Origin: Pseudoxanthomonas kaohsiungensis
GTDB taxonomy: Bacteria > Pseudomonadota > Gammaproteobacteria > Xanthomonadales > Xanthomonadaceae
Assembly: GCF_010211765.1 (NCBI RefSeq)
Contig: NZ_PDWO01000010.1
Span: forward strand, 1-64,000
DNA: 64,000 bases
Direction of reading: 5' to 3'
Shown here: positions 61,043 to 64,000 of the stretch, piece after piece
Layout: each line of letters opens with the position of its first letter
How positions within the stretch are numbered: the first letter of the stretch is position 1
Notes under the pieces: model-generated
Database searches by the model: none
Told to the model about the DNA's origin: nothing
What the model saw: the letters and a program-made list of their open reading frames with translations, nothing else
Program-made: the position numbers and the translations under genes

Positions 61043-62191
61043 CTACCATTCGGCGACGCTGCCGTCCGCATGGCGCCAGACCGGATTGCGCCAGTCGGGC
61101 GGGTTGGCATGGGCGTGGCGCAGGCGCTCCTCGTCGATCTCCACGCCCAGCCCCGGCAGCGGCAGGGCGCGGATGCAGCCGTCCTCGCAGGCGAAGTCCT
61201 CGCGGTTGGCCACGTAGTCGAGCAGGTCGGCGCCCTGGTTGTAATGGATGCCGATGCTCTGCTCCTGCAGCATCGCGTTGTGCGAGACGAAGTCCACCTG
61301 CAGGCATGCGGCCAGCGCCACCGGCCCCAGCGGGCAGTGCGGCGCCAGGGCGACGTCGTGGGCTTCGGCCATCGCCGCGATCTTCAGGCATTCGCTGATC
61401 CCGCCGGCGTGCGAGAGGTCCGGCTGCAGGATCGCCAGGCCGCCGCCCTGGAGCACGCGCTTGAACTCGAAGCGCGAGTACATGCGCTCGCCGGCCGCCA
61501 GCGGGATCGCGCTGGCGGCCGCCAGCTGCGGGTAATACTCCGCCTGCTCGGGCAGCACGGGCTCCTCGACGAACAACGGCCGGTAGGGCTCCAGCTCGCG
61601 CAGCAGCACCCGCGCCATCGGCGCACCCACGCGGCCGTGGAAGTCGATGCCGAAGTCGACGCTGTCGCCGAATGCATCGCGCACCGCCGCCACCTTGGCC
61701 AGCGCCGCGTCGATCGCGCGCGGGCTGTCGACCAGGCGCATCTCCTCGGTGCCGTTGAACTTGAAGGTGTCGAAACCTTGGGCGCGATAGCCACGGATCT
61801 GTTCCACCAGCTCGGCCGGACGGTCGCCGCCGACCCAGCGGTAGGTCTTCATCCGGTCCCGGACCAGGCCGCCCAGCAGCTGGTACACCGGCACGCCCAA
61901 CGCCTTGCCCTTGATGTCCCACAGGGCCTGGTCGATGCCGGCGATCGCGCTCATCAGCACCGGCCCGCCGCGGTAGAAGCCGCCGCGGTACAGCGTCTGC
62001 CACAGGTCGTTGATCCGTGCCGGGTCCTGGCCCACCAGGTAATCGCCCAGTTCATGCACCGCCGCCTCGACCGTGCGTGCGCGGCCCTCCACCACCGGCT
62101 CGCCCCAGCCGGTGATGCCTTCGTCGGTTTCGATCTTGAGGAACAGCCAGCGCGGCGCCGCATGGTAGGTGGTGAGGCGGCGGATCTTCAT
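61043..62191 (-). CDS. dgoD: D-galactonate dehydratase
   Basis: 382 residues, the same length as E. coli DgoD. Enolase-superfamily (mandelate racemase type) with the metal ligands in [17 protein letters not shown] and AGERMYS, and general acid/base His in APHCPLGP. It converts D-galactonate to 2-dehydro-3-deoxygalactonate. The ATG at 62191 gives [10 protein letters not shown], the family start. Ten base pairs before the lactonase gene. Confidence 0.95.
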   Translation of the reverse strand: MKIRRLTTYHAAPRWLFLKIETDEGITGWGEPVVEGRARTVEAAVHELGDYLVGQDPARINDLWQTLYRGGFYRGGPVLMSAIAGIDQALWDIKGKALGVPVYQLLGGLVRDRMKTYRWVGGDRPAELVEQIRGYRAQGFDTFKFNGTEEMRLVDSPRAIDAALAKVAAVRDAFGDSVDFGIDFHGRVGAPMARVLLRELEPYRPLFVEEPVLPEQAEYYPQLAAASAIPLAAGERMYSRFEFKRVLQGGGLAILQPDLSHAGGISECLKIAAMAEAHDVALAPHCPLGPVALAACLQVDFVSHNAMLQEQSIGIHYNQGADLLDYVANREDFACEDGCIRALPLPGLGVEIDEERLRHAHANPPDWRNPVWRHADGSVAEW

Positions 62192-62231
62192 GCACGGGCC
62201 TTGGTCGGGGGGCGTCCGGTGGACAGGTTTT

Positions 62232-62888
62232 TCATGGGCGGTAGGCGGTCTGTACCAGGCGGAACTCGCGCGCGCCGGAACGGGTGCGCTCGATCGGCTG
62301 GCCGGGACGGTAGAGTTCGCCGCCGATGCCCGCGCCGGTGCTCCCGGCGGCCAGGTAATCGGTGAGCGTGAGCGGGGTGACGCCGCCGACCACGAACAGC
62401 GGCACGGCAGGCAGCACCGCGCGAAGCGCACGCACGTGGCCCGGGCCGTAGGTGGCGGCGGGGAAGAGCTTGAGCATCTGCGCGCCCGCATCGAGCGCGG
62501 CGAACGCCTCCGAGGCGGTCGCGAATCCGGCCACCACCTGCATCCCCGCCGCCACCGCGTGGCGGATCAGCGGCGGATGGGTGTGCGGGGTGACGATGAA
62601 GCGCGCACCCAGGTGCTGCAGCGTGTCCACTTCAGCCGGGCGTAGCACCGTGCCGCCACCGATCCAGGCATGGCCGCCGTGCTCGCGGGCGGCGATGGCG
62701 ATGCTCTGGGCCCAGTCCGGCGAGTTCAGCGGGATCTCGATCGCGTCGTAGCCCTCCTCGACCAGTACGCCCACGTGCGCAGCGGCTTCGCCGGGCGTGA
62801 TGCCGCGCAGGATCGCGATCAGCGGCAGGCGGAACGGCGCATGCGCGCTCCGCACGCCAAGGCCGGCGGGTTGGCCAGGGTCGGTCAT
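62232..62888 (-). CDS. dgoA: 2-dehydro-3-deoxy-6-phosphogalactonate aldolase
   Basis: 218 residues. KDPG/KDPGal aldolase barrel: [21 protein letters not shown] (catalytic Glu), [20 protein letters not shown] and Schiff-base Lys in [11 protein letters not shown]. It splits KDPGal to pyruvate and glyceraldehyde 3-phosphate. A KDPG aldolase would fit the fold but not the operon. First gene of dgoA-dgoD-lactonase-dgoK. Confidence 0.93.
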   Translation of the reverse strand: MTDPGQPAGLGVRSAHAPFRLPLIAILRGITPGEAAAHVGVLVEEGYDAIEIPLNSPDWAQSIAIAAREHGGHAWIGGGTVLRPAEVDTLQHLGARFIVTPHTHPPLIRHAVAAGMQVVAGFATASEAFAALDAGAQMLKLFPAATYGPGHVRALRAVLPAVPLFVVGGVTPLTLTDYLAAGSTGAGIGGELYRPGQPIERTRSGAREFRLVQTAYRP

Positions 62889-63109
62889 GCCAGGCCTCGG
62901 TGCGGGCCTGGAAGGGTGCGGATCGGTCCGCCCGGGCGCGCGCGCAGGTGGTGCACGGCCGTGTGCTGGAAGCGTGCCATGGCCCTCCTCCCAGGCCGTT
63001 TTCTGGAAGCCCGCGGCGCTCCGGCGGGCCGGATCGGTTCGCGTGCAGATGCAGCGGCGGTAGCCTCCCCCGACAAGTTATGTTGGGCAAATGAAATTTT
63101 CGCCGTAAT

Positions 63110-63128
63110 CTATTCCAGCTTCGAATAG
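63110..63128. promoter_or_regulatory. Candidate LysR operator between dgoA and the LysR gene
   Basis: CTATTC and GAATAG are perfect arms with a 7-bp spacer, 17 bp before the LysR ATG in the 257-bp divergent region. It keeps the LysR-type ATTC-N7-GAAT layout. A minus-strand TTACGG-N17-CAACAT is a possible dgo promoter close by. Confidence 0.5.
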
Positions 63129-63145
63129 TTTCTCTGGGAGGGGAA

Positions 63146-64000
63146 ATGGGCAAGCTGACCGGCAATGCGCACTGGTTCAACCCGTCGCGACTGAAAACGC
63201 GACACCTGCTGTTGTTGATGCACCTGGAAGAACAGGGTTCGGTCCTGCGCGCGGCCGAGGCCGCGCGGATGACACAGCCCGCGGCCTCGAAGCTGCTGGC
63301 CGAGATGGAGGGGCTGCTGGGCGTGCCACTGTTCGAGCGCCATGCCCGTGGCGTGGAGCCGACCTGGTACGGCCAGGTCCTGATCCGACGCGCCCGCACC
63401 GCGCTGCTGGAGATCGGCCGCGCCCAGGAAGAGATCGCCGCGCTGCGCGACGGGCGCATGGGGCAGGCGTCGATCGGCACGGTGGTCAACCCGGGCACGA
63501 ACCTGGTGCCGCAGGCGGTCGCCGCGGTCAAGCGCGAGCACCCCGACATCCTGGTGCGGATCGAGATGGATTACAGCCGGCCGCTGGTGGCCAAGCTGCT
63601 GGACGGGCAACTGGACCTGGTGATCGGCCGGATCATGGATCCGGAGGGTGGCGCGGACCTGCTGTTCGAGCCGCTGTCCGACGAGCCCCATTCGGTGATC
63701 GTGCGCGCCGGCCATTCGCTGGACGGCCGCGCGCAGGTGGGGCACGGGGAGCTGGCGCCCTACGGCTGGATCCTGCCGCCGCCGGACAGCGTGTTGCGCA
63801 CGCGGCTGGAAACCATGTTCCTCGAACACGGGCTGCTCGGCCCGCGCAACACCATCGAGACATCTTCGCTGTCGGTGACCATCAACCTGCTGCGGGTCAG
63901 CGACCTGGTGACAGCGCTGCCGGCGGAGTCGGTGGCGCCCTACGTGCAGGCGCGCCAGCTGGCGGTGCTGCCGCTGGACCTGGGCGTGGGCATGGAGTCG
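63146..64000 (+). CDS. LysR-family regulator, probable dgo operon regulator (3' end cut by window)
   Basis: The first 285 residues are visible, then the window ends. N-terminal HTH: HLEEQGSVLRAAEAARMTQPAASKLLAEMEGLLGVPLFERHARG; effector domain from about 95. It is divergent from the galactonate operon, so it probably controls it. E. coli uses a GntR-type DgoR for this job, so a LysR would be a different solution. GGGAGGGG precedes the ATG at 63146. Confidence 0.88.
   Translation, partial: MGKLTGNAHWFNPSRLKTRHLLLLMHLEEQGSVLRAAEAARMTQPAASKLLAEMEGLLGVPLFERHARGVEPTWYGQVLIRRARTALLEIGRAQEEIAALRDGRMGQASIGTVVNPGTNLVPQAVAAVKREHPDILVRIEMDYSRPLVAKLLDGQLDLVIGRIMDPEGGADLLFEPLSDEPHSVIVRAGHSLDGRAQVGHGELAPYGWILPPPDSVLRTRLETMFLEHGLLGPRNTIETSSLSVTINLLRVSDLVTALPAESVAPYVQARQLAVLPLDLGVGMES

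Overview
The window is GC-rich chromosomal DNA from a gammaproteobacterium of the Xanthomonadaceae/Lysobacteraceae (Lysobacter, Luteimonas, Pseudoxanthomonas or Stenotrophomonas type). The evidence is the LexA operator of Xanthomonas type (TTAGTAGTATTACTACTAA) in front of lexA, the gene orders rplU-rpmA-obg / rpsT / murJ-ribF-ileS-lspA-ispH and pncC-ubiB-lexA-recA-recX-alaS-csrA, a Bcp peroxiredoxin with the Xylella-type cysteine pair, and GTAG-type REP palindromes. The genus cannot be fixed from the sequence alone. Nearly all of it is core housekeeping DNA. I see no prophage, insertion sequence, CRISPR array or biosynthetic cluster.

Layout. 0-2.6 kb: a decayed uvrA start, then an MFS exporter divergent from a LysR regulator. 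2.6-4.9 kb: ribosomal genes rplU, rpmA, the GTPase obg, and rpsT facing it across a shared terminator. 5-12.3 kb: murJ, ribF, ileS, lspA, ispH (cell-wall lipid II flipping, flavin cofactors, Ile-tRNA, lipoprotein processing, isoprenoids). 12.3-17.9 kb: a large MscS-family channel, tRNA-Thr, radA, a degenerate PAP2-like protein and ypjD. 18.1-23.3 kb: ffh, pabC, the rpsP-rimM-trmD-rplS operon and hslR. 23.4-28.7 kb: a DUF937 protein, katG, and a WYL regulator with a GST and a GFA-type zinc protein behind a likely operator. 29.2-38.6 kb: mutS, terC behind a yybP-ykoY manganese riboswitch, an M19 dipeptidase, a CDF zinc exporter and a TonB-dependent receptor. 39.4-47.5 kb: pncC, ubiB-like kinase, lexA, recA, recX, alaS, csrA and tRNA-Ser, joining the SOS response to translation quality and global RNA control. 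47.8-52 kb: a large secreted Gly/Tyr/Trp-rich protein, a 1-kb gap with a frameshifted small ORF, a DUF4136 lipoprotein and tRNA-Arg. 52-59.1 kb: a leftward run gcvR-bcp-phoH-DUF1275-thiD-hydrolase, divergent from dapA-bamC, then fdxA. 59.2-64 kb: a four-gene D-galactonate (De Ley-Doudoroff) operon, divergent from a LysR gene cut by the window end.

The most interesting non-coding signal is a family of about 160-bp intergenic elements (three copies: 28.86 kb, 38.79 kb, and 39.05-39.21 kb inverted). All three share a conserved flank and enclose an 84-89-bp core. The long outer stem of the core changes sequence from copy to copy while staying perfectly paired, and it encloses inner hairpins built on ACATCC(A/C)TGT. 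I do not recognise this family. Nine GTAG REP palindromes are also present, two of which supply the stop codon of the gene they abut. Other notable points are a lexA promoter so close to the ATG that the mRNA is probably leaderless, and an inverted repeat spanning the face-to-face gcvR/dapA promoters.
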